A stretch of 64,000 nucleotides of DNA, from NCBI RefSeq assembly GCF_036013745.1, contig NZ_CP107880.1, positions 4,030,001-4,094,000 on the forward strand, in the 5' to 3' direction. Below the pieces are notes generated by a model, which ran no database searches, was not told the DNA's origin, and was given only the letters and a program-made list of their open reading frames with translations. Origin of the DNA: Streptomyces sp. NBC_00483. GTDB lineage: Bacteria > Actinomycetota > Actinomycetes > Streptomycetales > Streptomycetaceae. Position numbers and translations under genes: made by a program. Of this stretch, positions 46,648-55,635 are shown piece by piece; the first letter of the stretch is position 1, and every line of letters starts with the position of its first letter.

Positions 46648-49044
46648 TCAGTCGCGGAGCAGATCCGGCACCCCGTTCGCGTCCGGTTCGTCCCGCTCTC
46701 CGGAGACCACCGTGAGCTGCTGCGTCGCCCGGGTCAGGGCCACGTACAGGACGCGCAGACCCGCCGGGGACTCGTCGGCGATCTCGGCCGGGGAGACCAC
46801 GATCGTGGCGTCGTACTCCAGCCCCTTGGCCTCCAGGGAGCCGAGCGCCACGACGCGCTCGCCGAGTCCGGAGAGCCAACGGGCCGCCTCGTCCCGGCGG
46901 TTCATCGCCACGACGACGCCGACCGTGCCGTCGACCTGCTCCAGGAGCCGGGCGGCCTCCGCCCTGACGGTGTCCCCGGTCCTGTCCCGTACGGCCTCGA
47001 AGCGCGGCTGGACGCCCGTCGAGCGGACCGCCGAAGGGGACTCCGAGCCGGGCATCGCGAGCGCCAGGACCTTCGCGGCCAGCTCGGCGATCTCGGACGG
47101 GTTGCGATAGTTCACGGTCAGGGTGAAGCGGCGGCGGGGCCGGGAGCCGAGGGCCTCGTCGCGGGCGGCGCCCGCCTCGTCCGGGTCGGACCAGGAGGAC
47201 TGGGCGGGGTCGCCGACGATCGTCCACGTCGCGTGCCGGCCGCGGCGGCCGACCATCCGCCACTGCATCGGCGTGAGGTCCTGCGCCTCGTCGACGATGA
47301 CGTGCGCGTACTCGGTGCGCTCCTGGGCGAGGCGCTCGGCGCGCTCGCGCTGGGACTCCTCGCGCTGCGGCATCAGCTCTTCCAGGCCGGTGAGCTGGTC
47401 GAGCGGGTCGTACTCGCGCTTCTTCTTCTTGCGGGCCGGGGCGCCGAGTACGGCGGTCAGCTCGTCGAGCAGGGCGACGTCGTGGACCGAGAGGGCGTCG
47501 CGGCGCAACGATCTGGCGAGCTTGCGGACCTCGCCGGGGTTGAGGATGCGGCGGGCCCAGCGGCCCAGGCGCCGCTCGTCGGACATGGCGGACAGGACCG
47601 CGCGGGGCGTCAGCTCGGGCCACCACGCGTCGAGGAAGCGGAGGAACTCGTCCTCGCTCGTGACGTCCTCGTCGAAGGAGGAGCGCAGTTCGGCCGCGAG
47701 CTCGGGGTCGGAGTGCCGGCTCCCGGCGCCCGACTGGTCCCACAGGGCGTCGAGGAGGAGCTTGCGGGCGCGCGGGCGCAGGTGGTTGACGGGGGCGGTG
47801 CCGCCGAGGGTGGCCTGCCGGATCCGGTTCAGCCGGTCCGCGTCCAGCTCCAGGCGGCGGCCGAAGGCGACGACGCGGAGCCGGGTGGGGGTCTCCCCCG
47901 TGGCGGCCTCCGGCTCCTCGGAGCCGAAGTCCCCGAACGCCAGCTGCTCCTGGGCGGGCTGCTTCGGGCGCCCGCTCTCCAGGGCTCCCCGTGCGGCCTT
48001 CCTGAGCACACTCAGCATCCGCGACGAGCCCTTGACGCGGGCCACCGCCGGGGAGTCGTAGACCGTGGCCTCCGCGCCGTCGACCAGCGAGCCGACCGCG
48101 CGGATCGCGACCTGGCCCTCCTCGCCGAGCGAGGGCAGCACGCCCTCGGTGTAGGCGACCAGGAGCGGGGTCGGCGAGACGATCAGGATGCCGCCCGAGT
48201 AGCGGCGCCTGTCCTGGTACAGGAGGTACGCGGCGCGGTGCAGCGCCACCGCCGTCTTGCCGGTGCCGGGACCGCCCTCTACGTACGTCACGGACGCTGC
48301 GGGGGCCCGGATGACCTGGTCCTGCTCGGCCTGGATGGAGGCGACGATGTCGCGCATCGAGTGGCTGCGGGCCTGGCCGAGGGCGGCCATCAGCGCGCCG
48401 TCGCCGATGGCGGGCAGCCGCTCGCCGTCCAGGTACGCCGTCAGCTCCGGGCGCATCAGGTCGTCCTCCACGCCGAGCACCTTGCGGCCCTTGGAGCGGA
48501 TGACGCGGCGGCGCACCACGCGGCCCGGATCGACCGGTGTGGAGCGGTAGAAGGGGGCGGCGGCCGGGGCGCGCCAGTCGATGACGAGCGGCGAGTAGTC
48601 CGCGTCGAGCACGCCGATACGGCCGATGTGCAGCGTCTCGGCGATGTCGGCCGTGTTGTCCTCGCGGACGGCGCCGTCGGCCGGCTCGATCGCCGTGTAC
48701 GCGCCGTCCGGGCCCTTCTTGCCGTCCTTGCCCTGGAGCAGGTCGATGCGGCCGAAGAGGAAGTCCTCGAACTCGTTGTTGAGGCGGTTGAGGTGGATGC
48801 CCGCGCGGAAGACCTGCGCGTCGCGCTCGGCGAGCGCGCCGGGCGTGCCGACCTGGCCGCGCTTGGTGGCGTCCTCCATCAGGAACTCGGCCTCGTGGAT
48901 CTTCTCTTCGAGGCGTCGGTAGACGGCGTCGAGATGGTTCTGTTCGACGCCGAGCTCGCGGTCGCGGACCGAATCCGCGGACTCGACCCCACCTGAACTC
49001 GTATCCGATTTCACCGCTGAATCGTGCGGAGCCTGAGCGGCCAC
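46648..49044 (-). CDS. helD: HelD-type UvrD-like helicase (RNA polymerase-recycling factor)
   Basis: The 798-aa superfamily 1 ATPase has an N-terminal coiled-coil arm (residues about 30-90), Walker A EGGPGTGKTAVALHRAAYLL, motif II HVIVDEAQDLTPMQW and motif VI YVALTRATQQL. This is the layout of actinobacterial HelD, which releases stalled RNA polymerase and is linked to rifampicin tolerance in several species (established for the family). The start at 49044 follows GGGGGCC. The open frame on to 49078 is in another phase. Confidence 0.9.
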   Translation of the reverse strand: MAAQAPHDSAVKSDTSSGGVESADSVRDRELGVEQNHLDAVYRRLEEKIHEAEFLMEDATKRGQVGTPGALAERDAQVFRAGIHLNRLNNEFEDFLFGRIDLLQGKDGKKGPDGAYTAIEPADGAVREDNTADIAETLHIGRIGVLDADYSPLVIDWRAPAAAPFYRSTPVDPGRVVRRRVIRSKGRKVLGVEDDLMRPELTAYLDGERLPAIGDGALMAALGQARSHSMRDIVASIQAEQDQVIRAPAASVTYVEGGPGTGKTAVALHRAAYLLYQDRRRYSGGILIVSPTPLLVAYTEGVLPSLGEEGQVAIRAVGSLVDGAEATVYDSPAVARVKGSSRMLSVLRKAARGALESGRPKQPAQEQLAFGDFGSEEPEAATGETPTRLRVVAFGRRLELDADRLNRIRQATLGGTAPVNHLRPRARKLLLDALWDQSGAGSRHSDPELAAELRSSFDEDVTSEDEFLRFLDAWWPELTPRAVLSAMSDERRLGRWARRILNPGEVRKLARSLRRDALSVHDVALLDELTAVLGAPARKKKKREYDPLDQLTGLEELMPQREESQRERAERLAQERTEYAHVIVDEAQDLTPMQWRMVGRRGRHATWTIVGDPAQSSWSDPDEAGAARDEALGSRPRRRFTLTVNYRNPSEIAELAAKVLALAMPGSESPSAVRSTGVQPRFEAVRDRTGDTVRAEAARLLEQVDGTVGVVVAMNRRDEAARWLSGLGERVVALGSLEAKGLEYDATIVVSPAEIADESPAGLRVLYVALTRATQQLTVVSGERDEPDANGVPDLLRD

Positions 49045-49124
49045 CGGGCCCCCTTCTGACGTGCTGGGCAGCCGTCAAAGGTACGCGAAGGGGGCCCCGT
49101 AGGGCTACGTGCGGCGCCGTGCGG

Positions 49125-49940
49125 TCAGGCGTTCACCTCCACGAGCCGCTTTCCGTCGAGCGTCTCGACCTCGAAGTGGTCGATCTGGCCCCGGTCGAAG
49201 GCCGCGCCCCCGTGCACGTACAGGGGATGCTTCGCGTTCGCGTTCGCACTGTCGTCGATGCCGTAGCCCCACTTCGGGACGGCCCAGGTGGTGACCGTCT
49301 CGCGCTCGCCGTTCTTGCCGACCGCGACGAGGGAGCACTTCAGCGGGCCCTTGACGTTCTTCAGTTCCAGGACGGTGTGGGTGCCCCAGGCCTTCTTCTC
49401 CATGCCGATCGTCGCCGTGACGTTCGTGGTGGCGTCGGTGGCCTTCACCTTGTCGGTCATGTGGTTGAAGAAGGCGTCCTTGGCGGGGCTGGTGGAGTGC
49501 GGCTCCGCGACGGTGTTGTTGCCGCCGTCGTCCGTCACCGCCATCACCGTCAGCGGGCCGCCGATGATCAGGGCCGCGGCGGCCGCGACCAGGTAGAGGC
49601 CGCGCCTGCGCTTCTTCGCGCGGCGGCGCCCCAGTTCGTCGGCGAGGGACTCCGCGAGGCGGGGGCTCGGGCGGGCCGCGAGGGAGTCGCCGATCTGCGG
49701 GGTCGGCTCCCGGGGTGCGCCGCGCTCGGCCGGCAGGTCGGCGAGGGCCGCGAGCATCGGCTCCATGCCCGCGAACTCCTCCAGGTTCCGCGCGCACCGC
49801 TCGCACGTCGCCAGGTGTGCCTCGAAGGCGCTCGCCTCGATGTCGTCGAGGATGCCGAGCGCGTAGGCGCCGACGGTCTCGTGCACGTCGCCCGCCTGCT
49901 CATGGCCGAAGGGACCGTACGATCCGTGGCCCGTCGTCAT
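49125..49940 (-). CDS. rsuA: Zinc-finger anti-sigma factor of SigU
   Basis: The 271-aa membrane-spanning anti-sigma factor has a zinc motif of the ZAS type (HETVGAYALGILDDIEASAF with HLATCERC) and one transmembrane helix at about residues 110-130 (GLYLVAAAAALIIGGPLTV). The extracytoplasmic sensor domain ends KRLVEVNA. The ATG at 49940 overlaps the sigU stop by 4 bases, the standard sigma/anti-sigma coupling. It would hold SigU at the membrane until signalled. Confidence 0.9.
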   Translation of the reverse strand: MTTGHGSYGPFGHEQAGDVHETVGAYALGILDDIEASAFEAHLATCERCARNLEEFAGMEPMLAALADLPAERGAPREPTPQIGDSLAARPSPRLAESLADELGRRRAKKRRRGLYLVAAAAALIIGGPLTVMAVTDDGGNNTVAEPHSTSPAKDAFFNHMTDKVKATDATTNVTATIGMEKKAWGTHTVLELKNVKGPLKCSLVAVGKNGERETVTTWAVPKWGYGIDDSANANAKHPLYVHGGAAFDRGQIDHFEVETLDGKRLVEVNA

Positions 49941-50542
49941 GCCGTCACCCCCCGCTCCTCCAGCGCCAGCTTCATCGAGCGCAGCGCGTAGAAGACCCGC
50001 GAGCGCACCGTGCCGCTGGGGATGCCGAGCGTCTCGGCCGCCTCGTTGACCGTACGTCCTTTGAAGTACGTCTCCACGAGTACTTCCCGGTGGGCCGGGG
50101 TCAAGTCCTCCAGCGCGTCGGAAAGGGTCATCAGCCACAACGCCTTGTCGATCTCGTCCTCCGCGGGGATGACCTCCAGCGGCGACGGATCGACCTCCTG
50201 CGGCCGGGCCTGCCGACTGCGGTGGCCGTCGATGACGATGCGCCGGGCGACCGTCACCAGCCAGGGGCGTACCGAACCGGTCGCTCGGTTGAGCTGTCCG
50301 GCGTTCTTCCAGGCACGGATGAGCGTCTCCTGTACGACATCCTCCGCGCGCTGCCGGTCCCCCGCCACCAAGCGGAGCACATAGGCCAGAAGCGGCCGTG
50401 CGTGCTCGGCGTAGAGCGCGCGCATCAGCTCCTCGTCCGGCTCGGGCGGCCGGGGCGCACGATGTCGGGCCCGGGGCGGGCGTTCATCGGCCACGGCGGA
50501 ATCCTTGCGCACGCCTACCTCCGGTGTCCCCTGTTCGGCCAT
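49937..50542 (-). CDS. sigU: ECF sigma factor SigU
   Basis: The 201-aa ECF sigma factor has sigma2 (LMRALYAEHARPLLAYVLRL, ERAEDVVQETLIRAWK-type) and sigma4 (TPAHREVLVETYFKGRTVNE, LGIPSGTVRSRVFYAL) regions and a short linker. It is followed with overlap by the cognate anti-sigma gene. In S. coelicolor SigU overactivity affects development and secretion (established knowledge). The name rests on family plus synteny. Confidence 0.9.
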   Translation of the reverse strand: MAEQGTPEVGVRKDSAVADERPPRARHRAPRPPEPDEELMRALYAEHARPLLAYVLRLVAGDRQRAEDVVQETLIRAWKNAGQLNRATGSVRPWLVTVARRIVIDGHRSRQARPQEVDPSPLEVIPAEDEIDKALWLMTLSDALEDLTPAHREVLVETYFKGRTVNEAAETLGIPSGTVRSRVFYALRSMKLALEERGVTA

Positions 50543-50616
50543 GTCTCTCGGCTGGGCTCACGGGAGGGATACGCAGACGAACTCACGGATGTTCAAAGGG
50601 AGTTACGGAAGTCGAC

Positions 50617-50728
50617 TCACGCCCTGGCCAGAGCCGCCGCCCTGCGTCGATGTCTGGCCACCCGCTCACGGTTGCCGCACACCTCGCTGGAGCACCAACG
50701 GCGCCTGCGGCCACGGGACATGTCGAGG
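50617..50728 (-). pseudogene. Duplicated 3' end of the CGNR zinc-finger gene
   Basis: Bases 50617-50728 match 50835-50946, the end of the neighbouring CGNR gene, with only three differences in 112 bp. All three are synonymous in the shared frame. From the ATG at 50721 it still encodes an intact 34-residue C-terminal zinc-finger tail starting MSRGRRRRWCSSEVCGNRER and ending in the native stop. It could be a decayed paralogue or a tiny functional peptide gene. Confidence 0.85.
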
Positions 50729-50834
50729 CTGCATCTCCCGGGGGATAACCCCCGGACCCCCAGCCACAAAAGCCGCCGAACCGGGCTCCGGCCGCCACGA
50801 CGGCCCCGGCACCCCAGCCCGCACGCTCCAGCGC

Positions 50835-51443
50835 TCAGGCCCTGGCCAGAGCCGCCGCCCTGCGCCGGTGTCTGGCCACCCGCTCACGGTTGCCGCACAC
50901 CTCGCTGGAGCACCAACGGCGCCTGCGGCCACGGGACATGTCGAGGTAGATGATGGGGCAGTTGTCGCCCTCGCACTGGCGCAGGGAGCCGCGGGCGGTG
51001 GGGTCGGTGAGGAGGTCGATGGCGTCCCGCGCGACGGCCGCGAGCAGGGCCGGGCAGCCGGGTTCGATGTGCAGGGAGCGGACGAGGGTGCCGTCGGCCG
51101 CGCGTACGGCACGGGGTGCGGGCGGGGCCGCGCGGGCGAGCAGGTTGACCCGTTCCAGGGCGCCGGGGACCGGGCGGCCGGAGAGTTCGCCGCGGACCAA
51201 ATGGGCTATGTGCGCGCGCAGTTCGCGGAAGGCGGCGAGCCAGGCGGGCGAGCGGTCCGCCAGCGCGGCGGCGTCCGGGACGAGCCCCGCGCCGACCAGC
51301 CAGGCGCGCAGCAGGTCGGGGCTCGTGAGGCGTTCGTCGGGGTGCGCGGTCGCGACGAGGTCCAGGCAGAGACGCCCGGAGTCGAAGCGCAACTCGTAGG
51401 GGGCAGGGGCAGGCGGGTGGGGCCCTGTGGGTACTGCTGCCAT
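50835..51443 (-). CDS. CGNR zinc-finger domain protein (ABATE-type regulator)
   Basis: The 202-aa protein has an N-terminal ABATE-like domain (LRFDSGRLCLDLVATAHPDE) and a C-terminal CGNR zinc finger with paired cysteines (CEGDNCPIIYLD, WCSSEVCGNRERVARHR). CGNR proteins are stress-induced transcriptional regulators. The last 35 codons are duplicated at 50617-50728. The start is the ATG at 51443. Confidence 0.88.
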   Translation of the reverse strand: MAAVPTGPHPPAPAPYELRFDSGRLCLDLVATAHPDERLTSPDLLRAWLVGAGLVPDAAALADRSPAWLAAFRELRAHIAHLVRGELSGRPVPGALERVNLLARAAPPAPRAVRAADGTLVRSLHIEPGCPALLAAVARDAIDLLTDPTARGSLRQCEGDNCPIIYLDMSRGRRRRWCSSEVCGNRERVARHRRRAAALARA

Positions 51444-51508
51444 GCCCTCTACAGTGCCCGTCCGCGGGCGTGGCCGGAACCCCCGCTGCCGGAACCGGAG
51501 TTGACGGC

Positions 51509-52051
51509 CTAGGCGCGGCCGTACGCCGGAGGATCGTCGTGGAGGATCCGCTGGAACAGGACGTGGTCGCGCCAACCTCCGTTGATGTGGAGGAACTTGG
51601 GCGCGAGCCCGTACCGGACGAAGCCGCACTTGGCGAGCACGCGCTGGGACGCCTCGTTGTCCGTGAGCGTGCCCGCCTCCACGCGATGCAGGCCCATTTC
51701 GTCGCGGGCGGCGCGGCAGACCTCCTCCACGGCGGCGGGGATCAGGCCCCGGCCCCGGTAGTCGGAGTCGACCCAGTAGCCGAGGCTGGCGCTGCACAGG
51801 GGGCCGAGGTGGATGCCGTTGAGCGCGGCGCGGCCGACCACACGCCCGTCGGCGGACCGGTCGAACAACAGCCACAACGCCCCACCGGGCTCGGCGATCC
51901 GCTCGGCCTGCTCCCGCGCCGTGTAGTACTCCTCGGAGCGGTACGGCTCCCAGGTCTTCATGAACTCCCGGTTCCGGACCACGGCGTCGGCCAACGCCTG
52001 GGCGTCCTCGGGGACGGCGCGGCGGAGTTCTGTGTCGGGGGTGATCAGCAT
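51509..52051 (-). CDS. GNAT acetyltransferase (RimJ/RimL type)
   Basis: The 180-aa N-acetyltransferase has the acetyl-CoA motif DSDYRGRGLIPAAVEEVCRA and the helix NEASQRVLAKCGFVR, as in ribosomal-protein N-terminal acetylases. The start is the ATG at 52051. The substrate is unknown, and it is separate from CGNR by 65 bases. Confidence 0.9.
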   Translation of the reverse strand: MLITPDTELRRAVPEDAQALADAVVRNREFMKTWEPYRSEEYYTAREQAERIAEPGGALWLLFDRSADGRVVGRAALNGIHLGPLCSASLGYWVDSDYRGRGLIPAAVEEVCRAARDEMGLHRVEAGTLTDNEASQRVLAKCGFVRYGLAPKFLHINGGWRDHVLFQRILHDDPPAYGRA

Positions 52052-52144
52052 GCCGGTACGGTACGCGGGCCCCTGGACGCTCGCGCATGGGGTTGCGCGG
52101 ATCGACGATGTCGGGGCGGCACGGCCCGCGGCTTGACTGGGGCC

Positions 52145-52717
52145 ATGACGACATCGACGCGTTTCACGGGATGGGTACTGGGGGCGGCCACGGTCGCCAT
52201 GGGTCTGGCGGCAGGGTCGTTCTACGTGTTCGCGTGCGCCGTGATGCCCGGCCTGGCGCGCAGCGGCGACCGTACGTACATCGAGGTGACGCAGCACATC
52301 AACGACGTCATCCAGAACCCGGTGTTCTTCCTGAGCTTCATCGGGGCGCTGGTGTTCACCGGATACGCGGCCTGGCGGGTGCGAGGTCAACAGGGGCCGC
52401 GCGGCTGGGTGTTCGCGGCGCTGGCCTGTTACGCGGTGGCGTTCCTGCTGACGATGACGGTGAACGTGCCGCTGAACGACGCGCTGGCCGCGGCCGGCTC
52501 CCCCGCGAGGATCTCCGATCCGGCGCGGGTGAGGGAGGAGTTCGAGGGGCCGTGGGTGGCGTGGACCGTGGTGCGGGCGGTGCTGTGCACGGGGGCGCTC
52601 GGGTGCTTGGTGCGGGGGCTGGTGGTGTGGGGGCGGCGAGCCGCTGCCCCTGCGGCCTTGCAAGCCCCGCCTTCGGACGAGAGCCAGCGGGGCAAATCAA
52701 GCCCCTGCGGCGATTGA
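52145..52717 (+). CDS. DUF1772 (anthrone oxygenase-like) membrane protein
   Basis: The 190-aa protein has four predicted membrane helices and the DUF1772 signature of early Phe/Tyr-rich helix (AAGSFYVFACAVMPGL) plus QHINDVIQNPVFFLSFIGA. Its stop codon lies inside a dispersed hairpin repeat. The last residues, from about AAPAALQAPPSDE onward, are encoded by repeat sequence rather than by the family-conserved part. Function unknown. Confidence 0.85.
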   Translation: MTTSTRFTGWVLGAATVAMGLAAGSFYVFACAVMPGLARSGDRTYIEVTQHINDVIQNPVFFLSFIGALVFTGYAAWRVRGQQGPRGWVFAALACYAVAFLLTMTVNVPLNDALAAAGSPARISDPARVREEFEGPWVAWTVVRAVLCTGALGCLVRGLVVWGRRAAAPAALQAPPSDESQRGKSSPCGD

Positions 52718-52816
52718 GCAGCGGGGTATGGGGCAGAGCCCCAATCCTTCGGCCCGTCCGGCGCACGCTCTCGGGGCTCCGCCCCGGACCCCGCTGCTCA
52801 ATCGCCGCAGGGGCTT
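52661..52816. repeat. Composite hairpin-repeat cluster with 29-bp perfect inverted arms
   Basis: One variant copy is at 52661-52692. Arms at 52699-52727 and 52788-52816 (AAGCCCCTGCGGCGATTGAG... and its complement) are perfectly complementary over 29 bp. It contains the DUF1772 stop (52715-52717) and reaches the hemD stop at 52816, so it can end both convergent transcripts. Confidence 0.8.
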
Positions 52817-53979
52817 TAAACGTCCGCGTACTTCGCGTCCGCCGCCGGGTCCAGCGCCAACCGATACCCCCGCTTGACCACCGTCTGAATCAGTTTCGGT
52901 GTCCCCAGGGACGACCTGAGCCGCGCCATCGCCGTCTCCACCGCATGCTCGTCGCGGCCGGCGCCCGGCAGCGCGCGCAGCAGCTCCGCGCGGGACACCA
53001 CCCAACCGGGGCGCCGCGCCAGCGTCCGCAGCAGTGACATGCCCGCGGGCGGCACCGGGCGCAGCTCGTCGTCCACCACCACGGCCTGCCCGCGGATCTG
53101 CATCTGGTGGCCCGCGATCGGCAACGTACGCGCGCGTGCGGGCAGTTCCTTGCACAGCAGCTGCACCAGCGGACCGAGCCGGAAGCGCTCCGGCTGCACC
53201 GTGTCCACGCCCCGCGCCTGCAACGGCACGGCCGTCACCGGGCCGACGCAGACCGCGAGCACGTCGTGGTGCAGGGCTGCGATCAGCTCCGCCTCCAGGC
53301 CCCGCTCCTCCGCGCGACGCAACAGCGCCTGCGCGGCGGGGGCCGAGGTGAACGTCAGCGCGTCCACGCCGCCCGCCACCGTGGCGTCGAGGAGGCGGTC
53401 AACCGGCCCTATGTCCTGCGGCGGGAGCCAGCGGTAGACGGGGACGCCGACCACTTCGCCGCCCGCCTCCCGCAGCGCCTCCACGAACCCGGGGAGCGGC
53501 TCGCCGTGCAGCTGCACCGCGATGCGCCGCCCCTGGACGCCCTCGTCGAGCAGCCGCTCCAGGACCTCGGCCATCGACTCGGACGAGGGCGACCACTCCT
53601 CGGTGAGGCCGGCCGCCCGCACCGCGCCCTTCACCTTCGGGCCGCGCGCGAGGAGCTCGACGCCACGAAGGCGCCCGAGCAGGTCCTCGCCCAGGCCCCA
53701 GCCGTCGGCGGCCTCGACCCAGCCGCGGAAGCCGATGGCGGTGGTGGCCACCACCACGTCCGGCGCGTGGTCGATCAGCTCCTTGGTGGCGACGAGGAGT
53801 TCGCTGTCGTCCGCGAGCGGCACGATCCGCAGGGCGGGCGCGTGCTGCACCGAGGCCCCGCGCCGCTGGAGCAGCGCGCCCAGTTCGTCGGCGCGGCGCG
53901 CCGCGGTGACGCCCACGGTGAAGCCCGCGAGCGGCCCGTGGGCCTGCTCCGGCCTCGTGGCCTGCTGTTCCTCGTCCAT
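52816..53979 (-). CDS. hemD: Uroporphyrinogen-III synthase / winged-helix fusion
   Basis: The 387-aa fusion has an N-terminal HemD domain (residues about 15-265, FTVGVTAARRADELGALLQRR to LAVCVGPVTAVPLQARGVDT) and a C-terminal OmpR-type winged helix (about 290-380, AGMSLLRTLARRPGWVVSRAELL and TVVKRGYRLALD). The HemD part may be a tetrapyrrole sensor or enzyme. The DNA-binding part suggests a regulator of the adjacent nitrate transporter or nitrite-reductase sirohaem supply (inference). The ATG at 53979 is best. Confidence 0.88.
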   Translation of the reverse strand: MDEEQQATRPEQAHGPLAGFTVGVTAARRADELGALLQRRGASVQHAPALRIVPLADDSELLVATKELIDHAPDVVVATTAIGFRGWVEAADGWGLGEDLLGRLRGVELLARGPKVKGAVRAAGLTEEWSPSSESMAEVLERLLDEGVQGRRIAVQLHGEPLPGFVEALREAGGEVVGVPVYRWLPPQDIGPVDRLLDATVAGGVDALTFTSAPAAQALLRRAEERGLEAELIAALHHDVLAVCVGPVTAVPLQARGVDTVQPERFRLGPLVQLLCKELPARARTLPIAGHQMQIRGQAVVVDDELRPVPPAGMSLLRTLARRPGWVVSRAELLRALPGAGRDEHAVETAMARLRSSLGTPKLIQTVVKRGYRLALDPAADAKYADV

Positions 53980-54103
53980 GCTGGTTCTCGCCCCGCTCGA
54001 CGTTTTTCCGTGTACCGGGCCCACCGGCGCGTGGTCCGAGCTTGTCAACGCTCCGTGTCGGCCCCGGATCAACGTTATTGCGTACGTGTTACGGGAGCCA
54101 ATG

Positions 54104-55474
54104 TCACACCTCCGCGTAGCTGAGCTGCGGCTTCGTCTCCGCCGTGGAGCTCGCGACGGTGCGCGACGCCGAGCGGCGAAGGTATACGGCCCAGGTCACG
54201 GCGAAGCACACGGCGTAGAAGACGAGGAAGGCGAAGAAGGCCCCGGTGCCGGTGCCGGCCGTCTGGAAGGACTGCCGGAACGCCAGGTTGATGCCGAGCC
54301 CGCCGAGCGCGCCGACCGCGCCGATCAGCCCCATGGAGGCGCCGGAGAGCCGCCGCCCGTACGCGGCCGCTTCCTCGCCGGTGAGCCCCTTGGCCAGCGC
54401 CTTCGCCTGGAAGATGCCGGGGATCATCTTGTACGTCGACCCGTTGCCGAGCCCGCTCAGCACGAACAGGGCGATGAACGCGACGGTGAACAGGGTGAGC
54501 GACTTCTCGACCGAGGCCAGGATCACGACGGCCGTGGCGAGGGCCATGCCGACGAAGTTCCACAGCGTGATGCGCGCGCCACCGTACTTGTCGGCGAGCT
54601 TGCCGCCGACGGGCCGGATGAGCGAGCCGAGCAGCGGGCCGATGAAGGTGACGCCGGCCGCCTGGAGCGGCGTACGGCCGAACTGGGTCTGCAGGACGAG
54701 GCCGAAGGCGAAGGAGTAGCCGATGAAGGAGCCGAACGTCCCTACATAGAGGAACGACATGATCCAGGTGTGGCCGTCGCGCACGGCCTCCTTCGCGGCG
54801 CCGGTGTCGTTCTTCACGGTCGCCAGGTTGTCCATGAACAGCGCGGAGCAGACCGTCGCGACGACGATCAGCGGGATGTAGATGCCGAGCAGCACGCGCG
54901 GCCCGCCGCTCGCTCCGATCACGGCGAGCGCGACGAGCTGGATGACGGGGACGCCGATGTTGCCGCCGCCCGCGTTCAGGCCGAGCGCCCAGCCCTTCTT
55001 CCGCAGCGGGAAGAAGGAGTTGATGTTGGTCATGGAGGAGGCGAAGTTGCCGCCGCCGACGCCGGTGAGCGCCGCGCACCACATGAAGGTGGTGTACGAG
55101 GTGCCCGGCTCCATCACCGCGAACGCGGCGATCGACGGCACCAGCAGCATGCTCGCCGAGACGATCGTCCAGTTGCGGCCGCCGAAGACCGCGACGGCGA
55201 ACGTGTAGGGCACGCGCGCGAAGGCCCCCACCAGCGTCGCCATCGACACGAGGAAGAACTTCCCCGCCGGGTCGATCCCGTACTCGGGCCCCATGAACAG
55301 GACCATCACCGACCACAGGGTCCAGATGGAGAATCCGATGTGTTCGGAGAGGACGGAGAAGGCGAGGTTGCGCCGGGCCACCTTCGCCCCCGTCTCCTCC
55401 CAGAACACTTCGTCCTCGGGATCCCATCGCTCGATCCAGTTCCGGCTCCGGGTCTGTTCCTTGGGGCCAGGCAT
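54104..55474 (-). CDS. narK: Nitrate/nitrite transporter NarK
   Basis: The 456-aa MFS protein has about 12 helices. The two nitrate signatures are present as ALTGVGGGNFASSMTNINSF and LNAGGGNIGVPVIQ. WDPEDEVFWEETGAKVARRN is the typical actinobacterial NarK N-terminus. The start at 55474 has GGAGG upstream. It is upstream of and in the same direction as the hemD fusion gene, with a 124-base gap. Confidence 0.93.
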   Translation of the reverse strand: MPGPKEQTRSRNWIERWDPEDEVFWEETGAKVARRNLAFSVLSEHIGFSIWTLWSVMVLFMGPEYGIDPAGKFFLVSMATLVGAFARVPYTFAVAVFGGRNWTIVSASMLLVPSIAAFAVMEPGTSYTTFMWCAALTGVGGGNFASSMTNINSFFPLRKKGWALGLNAGGGNIGVPVIQLVALAVIGASGGPRVLLGIYIPLIVVATVCSALFMDNLATVKNDTGAAKEAVRDGHTWIMSFLYVGTFGSFIGYSFAFGLVLQTQFGRTPLQAAGVTFIGPLLGSLIRPVGGKLADKYGGARITLWNFVGMALATAVVILASVEKSLTLFTVAFIALFVLSGLGNGSTYKMIPGIFQAKALAKGLTGEEAAAYGRRLSGASMGLIGAVGALGGLGINLAFRQSFQTAGTGTGAFFAFLVFYAVCFAVTWAVYLRRSASRTVASSTAETKPQLSYAEV

Positions 55475-55635
55475 CTCACGCCTCCAGGTCACGGTTCGCG
55501 TCTGTGTGACCGAAGGTAGGGAGGCGGGATTTCCGCTTCGTGGCGCGAAGTGACCACGGGGGAACTTTGCGCTCACCTGGAGGGCGGGGCGGGGGTGAGG
55601 CTCCACCCTGCGCCTCACCCTCCGCGCGCCGACCC

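Noticed and set aside
46409..49078. An 889-codon minus-strand frame overlapping HelD
   Set aside because: It is out of phase with the helicase motifs and is Arg/Gly/Pro-rich noise. The real helD frame is 46648-49044.
50583..50798. A 71-aa frame over the CGNR duplicate
   Set aside because: It is in a different phase from the duplicated zinc-finger tail and has no ribosome-binding site or family match.
55475..55635. Possible GlnR box or hairpin upstream of narK (GTCAC... and CTTCG-TGGCG-CGAAG)
   Set aside because: The spacing of GTNAC to GNAAC-like boxes does not fit the GlnR consensus, and the hairpin has only 5-bp arms. It is too weak to report as a site.
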